Shown: positions 8,137-16,010 of the stretch, piece by piece
Layout: every line of letters begins with the position of its first letter
Position numbering within the stretch: position 1 is the first letter of the stretch
From: Singulisphaera sp.
Lineage (GTDB): Bacteria > Planctomycetota > Planctomycetia > Isosphaerales > Isosphaeraceae
NCBI GenBank assembly: GCA_027451445.1
Contig: DAIDJG010000441.1
Location: 1 to 32,997, forward strand
DNA length: 32,997 nucleotides
Direction: 5' to 3'
Translations under genes and position numbers: made by a program
The notes under the pieces: generated by a model
What the model saw: only the letters and a program-made list of their open reading frames with translations
What the model was told of the DNA's origin: nothing
Database searches by the model: none

Positions 8137-10467
8137 TCACTTGACCCGGAAGAGCTGCTGGCGTGCGCCGAGCATTGAGGGTGTTTCCAGCACGCCGGCC
8201 TCAATCAGCTTATCGAAGAGTTCGGGCTGCACATAGTCGGTGAAACCATAGTTCCCGGGTGAACGGTAGCGCTCGATCTCGAACCAGTCGACGTACACGT
8301 GAGTGACGCCCAGACGTCGCAGCGACTCGCGGATTTCGGTCGGCGATCGACCGCGCGTCAGGGTCTCGATGGTTTCCTCGTTGAAGACTGTGTTGTAAAC
8401 GATCGGGTGCTGGAAATGGAAGACCGCGGCCTGTCCGACCAGCAGAACTTTCGCGTCCGGCGGCAGTTCCGCATCAAGGCGCACAAGCGGCGCGTTGAGC
8501 ATGGCGGGGACGGATTTGCGCAGAACGTTCAGGTCGGCGGTCCACTCGTTCAAGCCGGCGAGTGCCGTGGAATCGTAGACGAAGTTGGTGAGGATCGAGA
8601 GGCTCATCAGGAGGGCGAGCAGGACCGTCCAGGCGTTGTGACGCACCCAATCGGCGCCGATTCCGGCCAGGACGGCGAAGGTGGGGAGCAGCGGGAGCCA
8701 AAAGCGATCGACCCTGTGGGTGAGGAACCACCAACTGAAAAACAAGTAGATGCCATAGGCCCAGAGTGCGATGGCCCAGCGTCGCGTACCCGGCCGGCAG
8801 AGCGCTAAAGGCGCGAGCGCGAGGTAGAGCGGGGATTGCCAGTCGGACCGACCCACAACGTCCGAGAGGCTGTCGACGAAGAAATCGAGCCGCACGGGTT
8901 TGGGCCCGTGCTCGTGATTCCACTTGGTATCGAGCTTCGAATTCCAGTACTGGCCACCAAAAACGCGATAGGCCAGCGGATAGACCGGGTTCCCTGTGTC
9001 GACGACGTTCTTGGCGAGCCAGGGTCCCATCACGACACTCCAGCCGAGCGCGTAGGCCAGGACGATCCGAGCACTGCGCTTCCGAAACGACTCAATCAGT
9101 GCGATGGCGCCGAACGGCAGGACGGCGGAGATCAGACCGGGGTACTTGCATGCCATCGCGCCCCCGGCAAACAGGCCGGCAAGGAGCCAAAGTCGTGACC
9201 GGTGACTCGCCGGGATGGGCTCACCCTGGGGCGACCAGAGTCGCGCGACGGTCCAGACGAGTGCGGCGTGGTAGTAGCAGAGGGGGCCTTCGACGTAAGG
9301 GATCACACCGAGTCGGTACACCCACGGGGTTGTCAAATAGACGACGGCCGCCATCCAGGCGGCTCGGGGTGATGCCAGGCGCCGGGCGGTCATGGCCACC
9401 ATGGCCGCGGTTGCGGGTGCGAACGCCGCAATCAGCAACTGGCCGGTGAGGGCGCCTTGCCAGTCGTTTCCTATCACCTCCATGCCGAGCAGGTGAAGCA
9501 TCTCGATTCCGAACGGCATGCTCGTGTAGACGTTGTGCGGCAAGAGCGCGATGCGCCCTTTCTGGAAGTACTCGCGAGGGCCCTGGAGGTGGTACTCGAT
9601 CGAGTCGAAATCGATCGTCGGCAGCATCGACCCGAGCGCGATCACCAGCAGAAATGGCGCGGTCACCAGTGCGAACGACACCCACCGCAATCCGGCTCGC
9701 GCAGGTTTCGCAGAGGCTTGGCGCTGACGTGTGCTCTGGTCCCTCGACCGGGTCCAGACCGAGTGCGCGATCGCCAGCACGATCAATGCGCCAAGACCCG
9801 CCCTCGTCGAGACGGGATTGAGCCATCCCATGCGGCCGACGAGCAGTGTGATCACACCCAGGAAGGAGACGCCCAGACCGAACGCGAGGGGCAGACGTTC
9901 CCACCACTCCAGTGGGATTCGAGCCGGAACCTCGTTGACCTCGTCCGGCACCGAGGTTTGTCCGAATCCGATGACGCGGAGGACGAAGAGCCCGAGCGCA
10001 GTTGCGGCGCCGCCGATCAGACACGCGGCCAAGACGATGGGAACGCGCTGGGTGAGGAACTCCACGTGGCTCAGTTCGCCCAACGCCATGCCAAGATAGC
10101 ACTGGTCGAACCGGACCCCGGGCACGACTCCGGGCAGAGCGCGCCAGAGGAACAGCGAGCGCTGGACGTTCCCGCCGACGTTACCGGCGTTCGGCAGCGG
10201 TTCGGTGAGAAACCAGCGAAGCCAGAGAAACTCAACGATGACGAGCAGAATCAGAAACGGCAAGAAGTTCCGGTAACACCACGACGGGTGGGTCTCGGAT
10301 GGGGCGAGGTTGACCATGGAATCCGTAGAGCGGTTTGCGTTTGGATCGCGCACGCCATCGCGTCGCGCCGCGCCCTTCGCGAGCGGGAGAGCCTCATAAC
10401 TCCCCCCCTTGGGAAGGGGGGGGTGGGGGGGTGGGGATTGGCCGTCCGATGCGTACGACTCAGGCAC
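8137..10467 (-). CDS. GT-C fold membrane glycosyltransferase (family 39/ArnT-like)
   Basis: A 776-residue polytopic membrane protein with about a dozen hydrophobic segments. After the first transmembrane helix pair the extracytoplasmic loop carries DFDSIEYHLQGPREYF, the acidic motif position expected for GT-C enzymes that use lipid-phosphate-linked sugars, and a second conserved segment is PYVEGPLCYYHAA. A soluble C-terminal domain of about 150 residues ends the protein. Predicted role: transfer of a sugar from a polyprenyl-phosphate donor to a protein, lipid or glycan outside the membrane. Two starts are possible. GTG 10467 has AGGAG 8 nt upstream but lies inside the 167-bp repeat, giving a Pro-rich, non-conserved leader. 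ATG 10317 gives a protein starting MVNLAPSE just before the first helix but has only a weak ribosome site. First gene of the cluster with the epimerase and methyltransferase. Confidence 0.85.
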   Translation of the reverse strand: MPESYASDGQSPPPHPPLPKGGSYEALPLAKGAARRDGVRDPNANRSTDSMVNLAPSETHPSWCYRNFLPFLILLVIVEFLWLRWFLTEPLPNAGNVGGNVQRSLFLWRALPGVVPGVRFDQCYLGMALGELSHVEFLTQRVPIVLAACLIGGAATALGLFVLRVIGFGQTSVPDEVNEVPARIPLEWWERLPLAFGLGVSFLGVITLLVGRMGWLNPVSTRAGLGALIVLAIAHSVWTRSRDQSTRQRQASAKPARAGLRWVSFALVTAPFLLVIALGSMLPTIDFDSIEYHLQGPREYFQKGRIALLPHNVYTSMPFGIEMLHLLGMEVIGNDWQGALTGQLLIAAFAPATAAMVAMTARRLASPRAAWMAAVVYLTTPWVYRLGVIPYVEGPLCYYHAALVWTVARLWSPQGEPIPASHRSRLWLLAGLFAGGAMACKYPGLISAVLPFGAIALIESFRKRSARIVLAYALGWSVVMGPWLAKNVVDTGNPVYPLAYRVFGGQYWNSKLDTKWNHEHGPKPVRLDFFVDSLSDVVGRSDWQSPLYLALAPLALCRPGTRRWAIALWAYGIYLFFSWWFLTHRVDRFWLPLLPTFAVLAGIGADWVRHNAWTVLLALLMSLSILTNFVYDSTALAGLNEWTADLNVLRKSVPAMLNAPLVRLDAELPPDAKVLLVGQAAVFHFQHPIVYNTVFNEETIETLTRGRSPTEIRESLRRLGVTHVYVDWFEIERYRSPGNYGFTDYVQPELFDKLIEAGVLETPSMLGARQQLFRVK

Positions 10468-10565
10468 GAGCCGTTCTCCTGGGCTTTATCGCCGAGGGGC
10501 GGGAGACCGACCGAATACGTGCGCTCACTCCTCAGCCTCCATCCTCCCCTTGCCAAGGGGGGAGT
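10399..10565. repeat. MITE-like palindromic repeat, copy A
   Basis: A 167-bp element with terminal inverted repeats. The left end (10399-10437) starts ACTCCCCCCCTTGGGAAGG and matches the left end of copy B (15800-15838) with one difference. The right end (10527-10565) is an inverted, more diverged copy. The inner part is roughly two-thirds alike between copies by eye, and the flank AATATGTTC after the right end is shared, so the unit may extend about 20 bp further. No transposase is coded. It spans the 5' end of the glycosyltransferase gene. Copies lie in the same orientation relative to the downstream minus-strand gene. No clear target-site duplication was seen. Confidence 0.85.
10465..10480 (-). 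promoter_or_regulatory. Repeat-borne ribosome site and GTG start for the glycosyltransferase
   Basis: AGGAG (10476-10480) precedes GTG (10465-10467) by 8 nt on the minus strand, entirely inside repeat copy A. The aligned position of copy B carries the same arrangement (AGGAG, 9 nt, GTG) ahead of purQ. Whether this start is used here is uncertain because an ATG lies 50 codons downstream. Confidence 0.5.
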
Positions 10566-10670
10566 AATATGTTCCCGCGTTGCGCACGGGGGACAGGCCG
10601 CCCGTCTTTTGCGACATTCCAGCTTATCAGGCGTTCGACGATGGCGGAATCACCGGGAGACGCAGAAACG

Positions 10671-11588
10671 TTAGGCCGTTCGTGCGGCACGGCCCGCGAC
10701 GAGCCGACGCGCGACCCAACGAAGCAGAACGAACGCGATCAGGACCAAGGGGAGCCAGGGGGCGACCGCCACAACGACGAGCACCAGGTTCTTGCCGAAT
10801 GTGGTGAGTGTCGCGACGGACTGGCCGAACGTTCTGCCGATCATCGCCGCAAACGTCGGAGCGACCGGCGGCGTGTAGTCTTTGATCTCTGACGCTTGAA
10901 TCGTCACCGTACTGAGCGCAGTCTGATTCGCCAGGTAGCGAAGCCTCCCCTGGCTCTGTTCGATTTCACCTCGGACCCGGCTCAATTCTCGCTCGACGGC
11001 CAGGATATCCTCGAGTTTGCCGGTTGAATCCGCCAGGTGTTTCAGGAGGCGCTTTTCCTCTTGCTGCTTGTTGGAAATCCTCGCTTCAACGTCGTAGTAC
11101 TCCTGCGTCACATCCTGCGAGTCGAGCTGATTACGACTGACCTCGCCGAGCCGTTCGACCGACTTCAGGAAGTCGTCGAACTTGTCGACCGGGATCCGTA
11201 CTTTCCACATCGCGGAACGGCGCAGATGCGTATAACTGTGCACCTCCGTTTCGGAGAGGTAACCACCGTCCTCCTTCACGAGGCGCAGGAGTTCGGTTCC
11301 GGTGGTTGCCACGTTCTCCACCACCAGATCCACCTGAGCGTTGTAGATGATCTTGCGGGGGACCGGGCGTTGATCCGGCGGATTTCCCTTCGACTCATCC
11401 ACGACGGCGTTTCCGCCAACAAATCTCGCAGCGATCCCCTCGGACGCATCGGCGGGAGACTTCGCTGGGGCAGCCGCAGGCGCACTGCCCACCGACGCGT
11501 AGTTCATTGAGCCGCCCTTTTCTCCGCACCCCATCAACCATGTCATTGTGATAACGGCACACCCGATCGGCCGAAAGCGCCCGCGCAT
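10671..11588 (-). CDS. DUF4349 family lipoprotein
   Basis: A 305-residue membrane-attached protein. The N-terminus has a lipoprotein signal ending in the lipobox LMGC (Cys21), so it is probably lipidated. An Ala/Ser-rich linker follows, then the DUF4349 domain (about 78-255) with the family pattern DVTQEYYDVEARI leading into a long coiled coil (about 165-220, for example EDILAVERELSRVRGEIEQ). A C-terminal transmembrane helix (about 265-290) with an Arg-rich end (RWVARRL) comes last. ATG 11588 is preceded by AGAGG at short spacing. DUF4349 proteins have no settled function; they resemble envelope proteins with a periplasmic coiled coil. It stands alone on the minus strand between the dehydratase gene and the repeat. 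Confidence 0.88.
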   Translation of the reverse strand: MRGRFRPIGCAVITMTWLMGCGEKGGSMNYASVGSAPAAAPAKSPADASEGIAARFVGGNAVVDESKGNPPDQRPVPRKIIYNAQVDLVVENVATTGTELLRLVKEDGGYLSETEVHSYTHLRRSAMWKVRIPVDKFDDFLKSVERLGEVSRNQLDSQDVTQEYYDVEARISNKQQEEKRLLKHLADSTGKLEDILAVERELSRVRGEIEQSQGRLRYLANQTALSTVTIQASEIKDYTPPVAPTFAAMIGRTFGQSVATLTTFGKNLVLVVVAVAPWLPLVLIAFVLLRWVARRLVAGRAARTA

Positions 11589-11691
11589 GACGTCACCTCT
11601 GGTTGCAATGCCCTCGTCCGGACGACTCGCGCCCCGCGTTACTGTGTTTGACGTTCTGCAAGACCCGCGAGTTCCCGCCGAGCGTATGGAC

Positions 11692-13263
11692 TCAAAGCGT
11701 CGGCCCGATGTGCCAGGGGGCGAATTCTTCCTCCCCGACCCCGCTACGCTCGCTCTTCGTGTGCTCCCCGCTGGCGACGTCCAGAATCAAATCAAACATC
11801 CGTCGCCCGGCCGCCTCGACCGGCTCGCCTTCCAGGATTGTGCCCGTGTTGAGGTCCATGTCATCGACCATGCGTTCGTACATCGGTGTATTGGTGGCAA
11901 CCTTGATGCACGGCGTCGGCTTCAGACCGAGCACGCTCCCGCGACCGGTCGTAAAGACGAGCACGTTGGCGCCGCCCGCGACCAGGCCCGTCGTGCACGG
12001 TGGGTCAAAGCCGGGGGTGTCCATGAAAACCAGTCCCGGTGTGGTGACCTGCTCCGCGTAGCCGACGACGTCAACCAGTGGCGTCGAGCCAGCTTTCGCG
12101 AGTGCACCGAGGGACTTCTCGTAGATGGTGGTGAGTCCGCCGTTCTTGTTGCCGGGCGACGGGTTGTTGTTGATCTCGGCGTTGAAGACGCCCGCGTACC
12201 ACTCCCACCACTTGATCCGATCGACGAGCTTCTCGCCCACGGCGCGGCTCACCGCGCGTCGCGTCAGCATGTGCTCGGCGCCATAGATTTCGGTCGTCTC
12301 ACCGAGTACCGCCGTTCCCCCCTGGGCGATGATGAGATCCGCCGCGACGCCGAGGGCCGGGTTCGCGGTAACTCCCGAATTGCCGTCGGACCCGCCGCAC
12401 TCCATGGCGAGGACGAGCTTCGACGCCGGCTGCTCGGTGCGGACCCAGTCGTTGGCCAACGGGAGAACCTGATGGACCGCGGCCACCGCGGCCTCGACAG
12501 TTTTGGTGATCCCCCCCTGCTCCTGGATGTTCACCATTCGCGGCCGAAAGGGTTCCGAGGTTCGGTTCGATCGGCGTCCGGCACCCAGTTCGACGAGGTG
12601 GTTGGCCTCGACCAGGTGCTGGGCGTAGCTCACCTCGCAGCCGAGTCCTACGATGACGTACGCGGCGACATTCGGATGGTTCGCGAAGCCGGCGAGCACG
12701 CGCTCCAGGGTCGTGTGGTCGCGACCGCCGAACGGGAGCCCGCAGCCCCCTTTGTGGGTGATGGCGAACACGCCGTCGACGTTGGGGTAGTCCTTGCGCC
12801 AGGCGTCGTCCCGAAAGCGGTCGGCGATGTAGCGCGACGTGCTCGCGGAGCAGTTGACCGTGCTGATCACGGCAACATAGTTCCGGGTCCCGACCCGTCC
12901 GTCAGGCCGCAAATAGCCCTGGAACGTCCGGCGCTCGGTCATCGGTGGGACCGGCGGTCGCTCGGATGCGTATGCATAATCGCGCTCGAACAGGTCGGCC
13001 CGAACGTTATGCTCGTGAACCCATGTTCCCGCGGGAATGGCTTTGGAAGCGAAGCCGATGATCTGGCCGTACTTCCGCACGGGTTCGTCCGGCTTGATCG
13101 GTACGGTGGCGACCTTGTGCCCGAGTGCGATCGGCTGGAGGGTCTCGACCCGGCAATCGCCGAAGTCGAGCGTGATCCCCTTGGGGATGGGTCTGGCTGC
13201 TACCGCCACGTTGTCAGTGCTTCTCAGAAGGACCGCCCATTGCGTCTCGGCCGCCGTCGCCAT
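11692..13263 (-). CDS. UxaA/GarD family sugar-acid dehydratase (altronate/galactarate dehydratase-like)
   Basis: A 523-residue protein with an N-terminal SAF domain (about 10-85) and a long UxaA/GarD catalytic region (about 110-510). Family segments seen: GRVGTRNYVAVISTVNCSAS, THKGGCGLPFGGRDH, LAMECGGSDGNSGVTANPA and TTGRGSVLGLKPTPCIKVATN. Conserved Cys and His in these blocks are thought to hold the catalytic iron. The reaction would be removal of water from a sugar acid such as altronate or galactarate to give a 2-keto-3-deoxy acid. Its length equals that of E. coli GarD, but domain wording alone does not tell altronate from galactarate, so I give no symbol. ATG 13263 has GAGG 7 nt upstream. 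No other hexuronate genes are nearby; the upstream PQQ-type sugar dehydrogenase is on the same strand but separated by 396 bp and a repeat. Confidence 0.87.
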   Translation of the reverse strand: MATAAETQWAVLLRSTDNVAVAARPIPKGITLDFGDCRVETLQPIALGHKVATVPIKPDEPVRKYGQIIGFASKAIPAGTWVHEHNVRADLFERDYAYASERPPVPPMTERRTFQGYLRPDGRVGTRNYVAVISTVNCSASTSRYIADRFRDDAWRKDYPNVDGVFAITHKGGCGLPFGGRDHTTLERVLAGFANHPNVAAYVIVGLGCEVSYAQHLVEANHLVELGAGRRSNRTSEPFRPRMVNIQEQGGITKTVEAAVAAVHQVLPLANDWVRTEQPASKLVLAMECGGSDGNSGVTANPALGVAADLIIAQGGTAVLGETTEIYGAEHMLTRRAVSRAVGEKLVDRIKWWEWYAGVFNAEINNNPSPGNKNGGLTTIYEKSLGALAKAGSTPLVDVVGYAEQVTTPGLVFMDTPGFDPPCTTGLVAGGANVLVFTTGRGSVLGLKPTPCIKVATNTPMYERMVDDMDLNTGTILEGEPVEAAGRRMFDLILDVASGEHTKSERSGVGEEEFAPWHIGPTL

Positions 13264-13333
13264 GTTCGAACCTCGGGGATGTCGCAGGAAGGATCATTCT
13301 CTAACAGCGTCTATCATTTGCATTGTGCAGGGT

Positions 13334-13500
13334 CGGGAGGGCGAGGCTCCGTCCGAGCCAGCATTGTTCGGAGGACGAGTCTTCGAGTCCTCAGAACATC
13401 GCGTGTGAACGGCCTTCTCGTGTGGCGACTCGCGATGATCCACCGGCTCGAAGACTCGCCGGTGGATCAAGGCTGGCTCGGACGGAGCCTCGCCCTCCCG
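13334..13500. repeat. Structured 167-bp repeat-like element with perfect 27-bp terminal inverted repeat
   Basis: The two ends (13334-13360 and 13474-13500) are perfect reverse complements over 27 bp, with core GAGGCTCCGTCCGAGCC. Inside, three stems abut end to end. Hairpin 1 is 13366-13397 (GAGGAC/GTCCTC core, loop GAGTCTTCGA). A 6-bp stem joins 13398-13403 to 13431-13436 (ATCGCG/CGCGAT). Hairpin 2 is 13437-13468 with a perfect 11-bp stem and loop TCGAAGACTC. The two loops are exact reverse complements over 10 nt (12 nt with the closing bases). The layout is cloverleaf-like and would fold from either strand. It fills most of the 396-bp gap (13264-13659) between the dehydratase and sugar dehydrogenase genes; the rest of that gap shows nothing clear. 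Only one copy is in this window; translated, the ends give the GEAPSEPA string I recall from planctomycete repeats. Confidence 0.85.
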
Positions 13501-13659
13501 GAGGGCCTGCGCCACTCGATTGTTACACGCTCTAAGTTTATGCGGTGGGCCGAGTTTTGGGAAGCAAACGGATGACGAGCCCAATACACCGGCCGGGGCG
13601 TTCGCCGCTTCCATCTCAGGTGGCGTCCGTCCCCGGCCAGTTGATGTCGTCGATTTTCG

Positions 13660-14943
13660 TCAGTTCTTGCTTGCGGACGGGCGCACCAGTTCGTGAATCC
13701 GCCCGTCGAACGCGAGGATGTACATCTCGCCCGCCGCATCTTCGCCGAACGCGGCGATATTCAGCTTCCCACCCTTCTTCAAATCAATGATCTCACCGTT
13801 GGCCACTGCCTTGCCCCGCTCTTCGCGCAGGGCCCAGATGCGGCCGGTGTCGTAATCTCCGTACACGTAGAGGCCGTACAGTTCGGGGAGTGCCTTGCCT
13901 CGATACACGTAACCCCCGGTGATGCTCTTGCCGTCATCCTTTCGCTCGGCGTTCTGGCCATGCGGGTATTCGGCGATCGCCGGACTGATCGGACTCGCCG
14001 AGTCCGGCCGCTGGCGGCGCTGGGGCTGGAAGGGGTGGAAGCCTTCCTTGATGCTCCAGCCGTAGTTCCCGCCGTTCTTGATGATGTGCACAATCTCCCA
14101 CGTATTCTGGCCGACGTCGCCGGCCCAAAGGGTCCCGGTCTGTCGGTCGAACGTGAATTTCCAGACGTTTCTCAGGCCGATGCAGTAAACCTCGGGTGCC
14201 CAGTGCGAGAACTTCCCGCCACGGGCGCGTGGGTTGTCCTTGGGAATCCCATAAGGTTTGCCGTTCGAGGGATGGTCAACGTCGATCCGCAGAATCGACC
14301 CGAACCAGTCCTTGGGGTTCTGGCCGGTCGTCAGCGGATCGTCGGCTGCACCGCTGTCGCCGAGCGAAATGTAGAGGTAGCCGTCCGGACCGAACGCAAT
14401 GCAACCGCCGTTGTGGTTTTCGAACGGATCCTTGGCGCTGACCCAGATCCGTTCCTCGCTGGCAGGATCGGCTTGCCGCGGGTCCGACTTCGAGACCCGG
14501 AAGCGCGAGACGACCGAGCACCGATCATGGCCGCCCTTGTCGCGGTCATTTGCCGAGTAGTAGACGAAGAACTCGCCGTTTTCCTTGTACTTGGGGTGAA
14601 ACGCCAGGCCCAGCAGCCCCTCTTCGTTGCCCGTATTGATCTTGTCGGGAAGTTGGAGGAAGAGTTTGGCATCCTTCGTGGTCTTTTCGTTGGGGAACGA
14701 AAACACCTTGGTCTTGTGCTGCTCGGCGACGAAGAGCAGGTTGCTGCCGTCGTCGGGATAAGCCATCGCGATCGGGCGATCGAAACGAATGTTCGGAAAG
14801 GCAACCGCCGTGGCGAGCTTGGGTAAGCCCTCCGACGGAGCCGGCTTCGGAATCTCGTTAGAGTTCTGGGCGAGTGCGAGGTTTGAGGCGAGGACCAAAG
14901 CGATCGTCAACGCAAGGCGCGGAAGTTCGGGCAGGGAAAGCAT
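13660..14943 (-). CDS. Secreted PQQ-dependent sugar dehydrogenase (glucose/sorbosone dehydrogenase family)
   Basis: A 427-residue exported beta-propeller enzyme. A Sec signal peptide covers about residues 1-25, ending LALA before QNSNE. Family landmarks: FDRPIAMAYPDDGSNLLFVAE near the start, EEGLLGLAFHPKYKENGEF with the conserved catalytic-type His, HNGGCIAFGPDGYLYISLGD, IGLRNVWKFTFD and GDVGQNTWEIV. The expected reaction is oxidation of an aldose or similar sugar using PQQ in the periplasm or outside the cell; the real substrate cannot be told from sequence. Length fits the family (about 400-450). ATG 14943 is preceded by AAAGGA with 6 nt spacing. It lies 76 bp downstream of purQ on the same strand, but a functional link to purine synthesis is unlikely. 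Confidence 0.88.
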   Translation of the reverse strand: MLSLPELPRLALTIALVLASNLALAQNSNEIPKPAPSEGLPKLATAVAFPNIRFDRPIAMAYPDDGSNLLFVAEQHKTKVFSFPNEKTTKDAKLFLQLPDKINTGNEEGLLGLAFHPKYKENGEFFVYYSANDRDKGGHDRCSVVSRFRVSKSDPRQADPASEERIWVSAKDPFENHNGGCIAFGPDGYLYISLGDSGAADDPLTTGQNPKDWFGSILRIDVDHPSNGKPYGIPKDNPRARGGKFSHWAPEVYCIGLRNVWKFTFDRQTGTLWAGDVGQNTWEIVHIIKNGGNYGWSIKEGFHPFQPQRRQRPDSASPISPAIAEYPHGQNAERKDDGKSITGGYVYRGKALPELYGLYVYGDYDTGRIWALREERGKAVANGEIIDLKKGGKLNIAAFGEDAAGEMYILAFDGRIHELVRPSASKN

Positions 14944-15019
14944 GCCAGTCCTTTCGTTCGGGTGATCGGCAAGGCGGCGGGACCCAGGGGATTCGGTTCC
15001 CAGGCTAACGGAGTAGGGC

Positions 15020-15868
15020 TCACGAAAGCAACGCCTCGACGGCGCTCTCGAAGATGCGCAAACCGTCGCAGGTCTCCGCCGCGGTGACGCGACGGGTCCA
15101 GCGGGGATGATGGTAAGGATCCACGAACCGCTCCGGGTGGGGCATCAGTCCAAAGATGCGTCCAGTCGGATCACACACGCCGGCAATGCCGTTGGGCGAT
15201 CCGTTGGGGTTCGCCGGATACGCGTCGGTCGGTCGGCCCGACTCGTCCGCATACCTCAGCACGACCTGACCCGATTTCGCGAGTTCCGATAACGCAGCGG
15301 GATCACTCATGACGAACTTGCCCTCGCCATGCGCCACGGGCAGTTCGATGGGATCCTGGCCCGTGATGAACGGCGAGTGTCCGGGATACTGAACCATGCG
15401 GACCCAGCGCGATTCGAAATGACCCGAATCGTTGAACGTCAGTGTCGCCGCGGAGGGATTCGTCCCGCCCGGCAGCAGCCCGGCCTTCACGAGGATCTGG
15501 AACCCGTTGCAAATGCCGAGGATCAGACCGCCTCGGTCGTGGAACCGCCACAGCGCCTCGCCGAGAACCGTTCCCATCCGGGTCGCGAAGATCCGGCCTG
15601 CGCCGAGGTCATCGCCGTAGGAAAAGCCCCCGGGAATCGTCAGGATTTGAAACGCGTCCAGTCCCTCGGGCGATTCCAGCAGTCGACCGATATGCCACGT
15701 TTCGGGCTCGGCCCCGGCGCGTTCCCAGGCGGCGGCGGTCTCTTCGTCACAGTTCGTGCCGGGCGCGCGCAACACAATGGCTCGCGGGCGGACTTTCAGA
15801 CTCCCCCCCTTGGGAAGGGGGGGTTGGGGGGGTGGGGATTGGCCGTCCGACACGTGCATATTAGCCAC
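15020..15868 (-). CDS. purQ: Phosphoribosylformylglycinamidine synthase glutaminase subunit PurQ, with repeat-derived N-terminus
   Basis: A 282-residue class I glutamine amidotransferase that supplies ammonia to PurL in step 4 of purine synthesis. Catalytic Cys is in LGICNGFQ (about residue 120); the His and Glu of the triad are in MPHPERF (about 244 and 246). The family start is visible as RAIVLRAPGTNCDEETAAA. The first 22-23 residues (SPPPQPPLPKGG region) are coded by repeat copy B. Between the repeat end and the conserved first strand there is no ATG, GTG or TTG in frame, so translation must begin inside the repeat: GTG 15868 has AGGAG 9 nt upstream. ATG 15877 abuts the ribosome site and ATG 15859 is 18 nt from it; both are less likely. 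The NYN-domain gene separates it from purL. Confidence 0.93.
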   Translation of the reverse strand: MANMHVSDGQSPPPQPPLPKGGSLKVRPRAIVLRAPGTNCDEETAAAWERAGAEPETWHIGRLLESPEGLDAFQILTIPGGFSYGDDLGAGRIFATRMGTVLGEALWRFHDRGGLILGICNGFQILVKAGLLPGGTNPSAATLTFNDSGHFESRWVRMVQYPGHSPFITGQDPIELPVAHGEGKFVMSDPAALSELAKSGQVVLRYADESGRPTDAYPANPNGSPNGIAGVCDPTGRIFGLMPHPERFVDPYHHPRWTRRVTAAETCDGLRIFESAVEALLS

Positions 15869-15969
15869 GAACCACATCTCCTGTGTTCAACCGCTGAGGG
15901 GCGCGGGACCAGCCGCACGCGAGCGCTGACTCCCCACCCCCCCAACCCCCCCTTCCCAAGGGGGGGAGT
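15800..15969. repeat. MITE-like palindromic repeat, copy B (perfect 39-bp inverted termini)
   Basis: A 170-bp element whose ends (15800-15838 and 15931-15969) are perfect reverse complements over 39 bp, beginning ACTCCCCCCCTTGGGAAGG. Each end also contains its own small palindrome (CCCCTTGGGAAGGGG type). It is related to copy A at 10399-10565. The left end lies within the purQ coding region and the right end stops 41 bp before the NYN gene's stop codon, so the element fills the gap between the two genes. No transposase is coded and no clear target duplication was seen. Confidence 0.9.
15866..15882 (-). promoter_or_regulatory. Repeat-borne ribosome site and GTG start for purQ
   Basis: AGGAG (15878-15882) is 9 nt before GTG (15866-15868) on the minus strand, both inside repeat copy B. 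This is the best supported purQ start because no usual start codon exists in frame between the element's edge and the conserved PurQ fold. Confidence 0.65.
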
Positions 15970-16010
15970 AATATGTTCGCTCGTCGCGAACTGAGAAAGC
16001 GTAAACGGCT

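Noticed and set aside
10399-10565. G/C runs at 10399-10565 and 15800-15969 as intrinsic terminators
   Set aside because: Each end can form a hairpin, but the two 5' gene ends start inside the elements and there are no T-tails; the shared 167-170 bp unit fits a repeat family better.
11548-13575. A 675-codon plus-strand open frame
   Set aside because: It lies opposite the UxaA/GarD dehydratase and runs through the structured repeat; no domain and no good start.
13294-13614. Minus-strand frame containing REGEAPSEPAL
   Set aside because: It is a translation of the palindromic repeat ends, not a protein gene; it has no domain and crosses the whole element.
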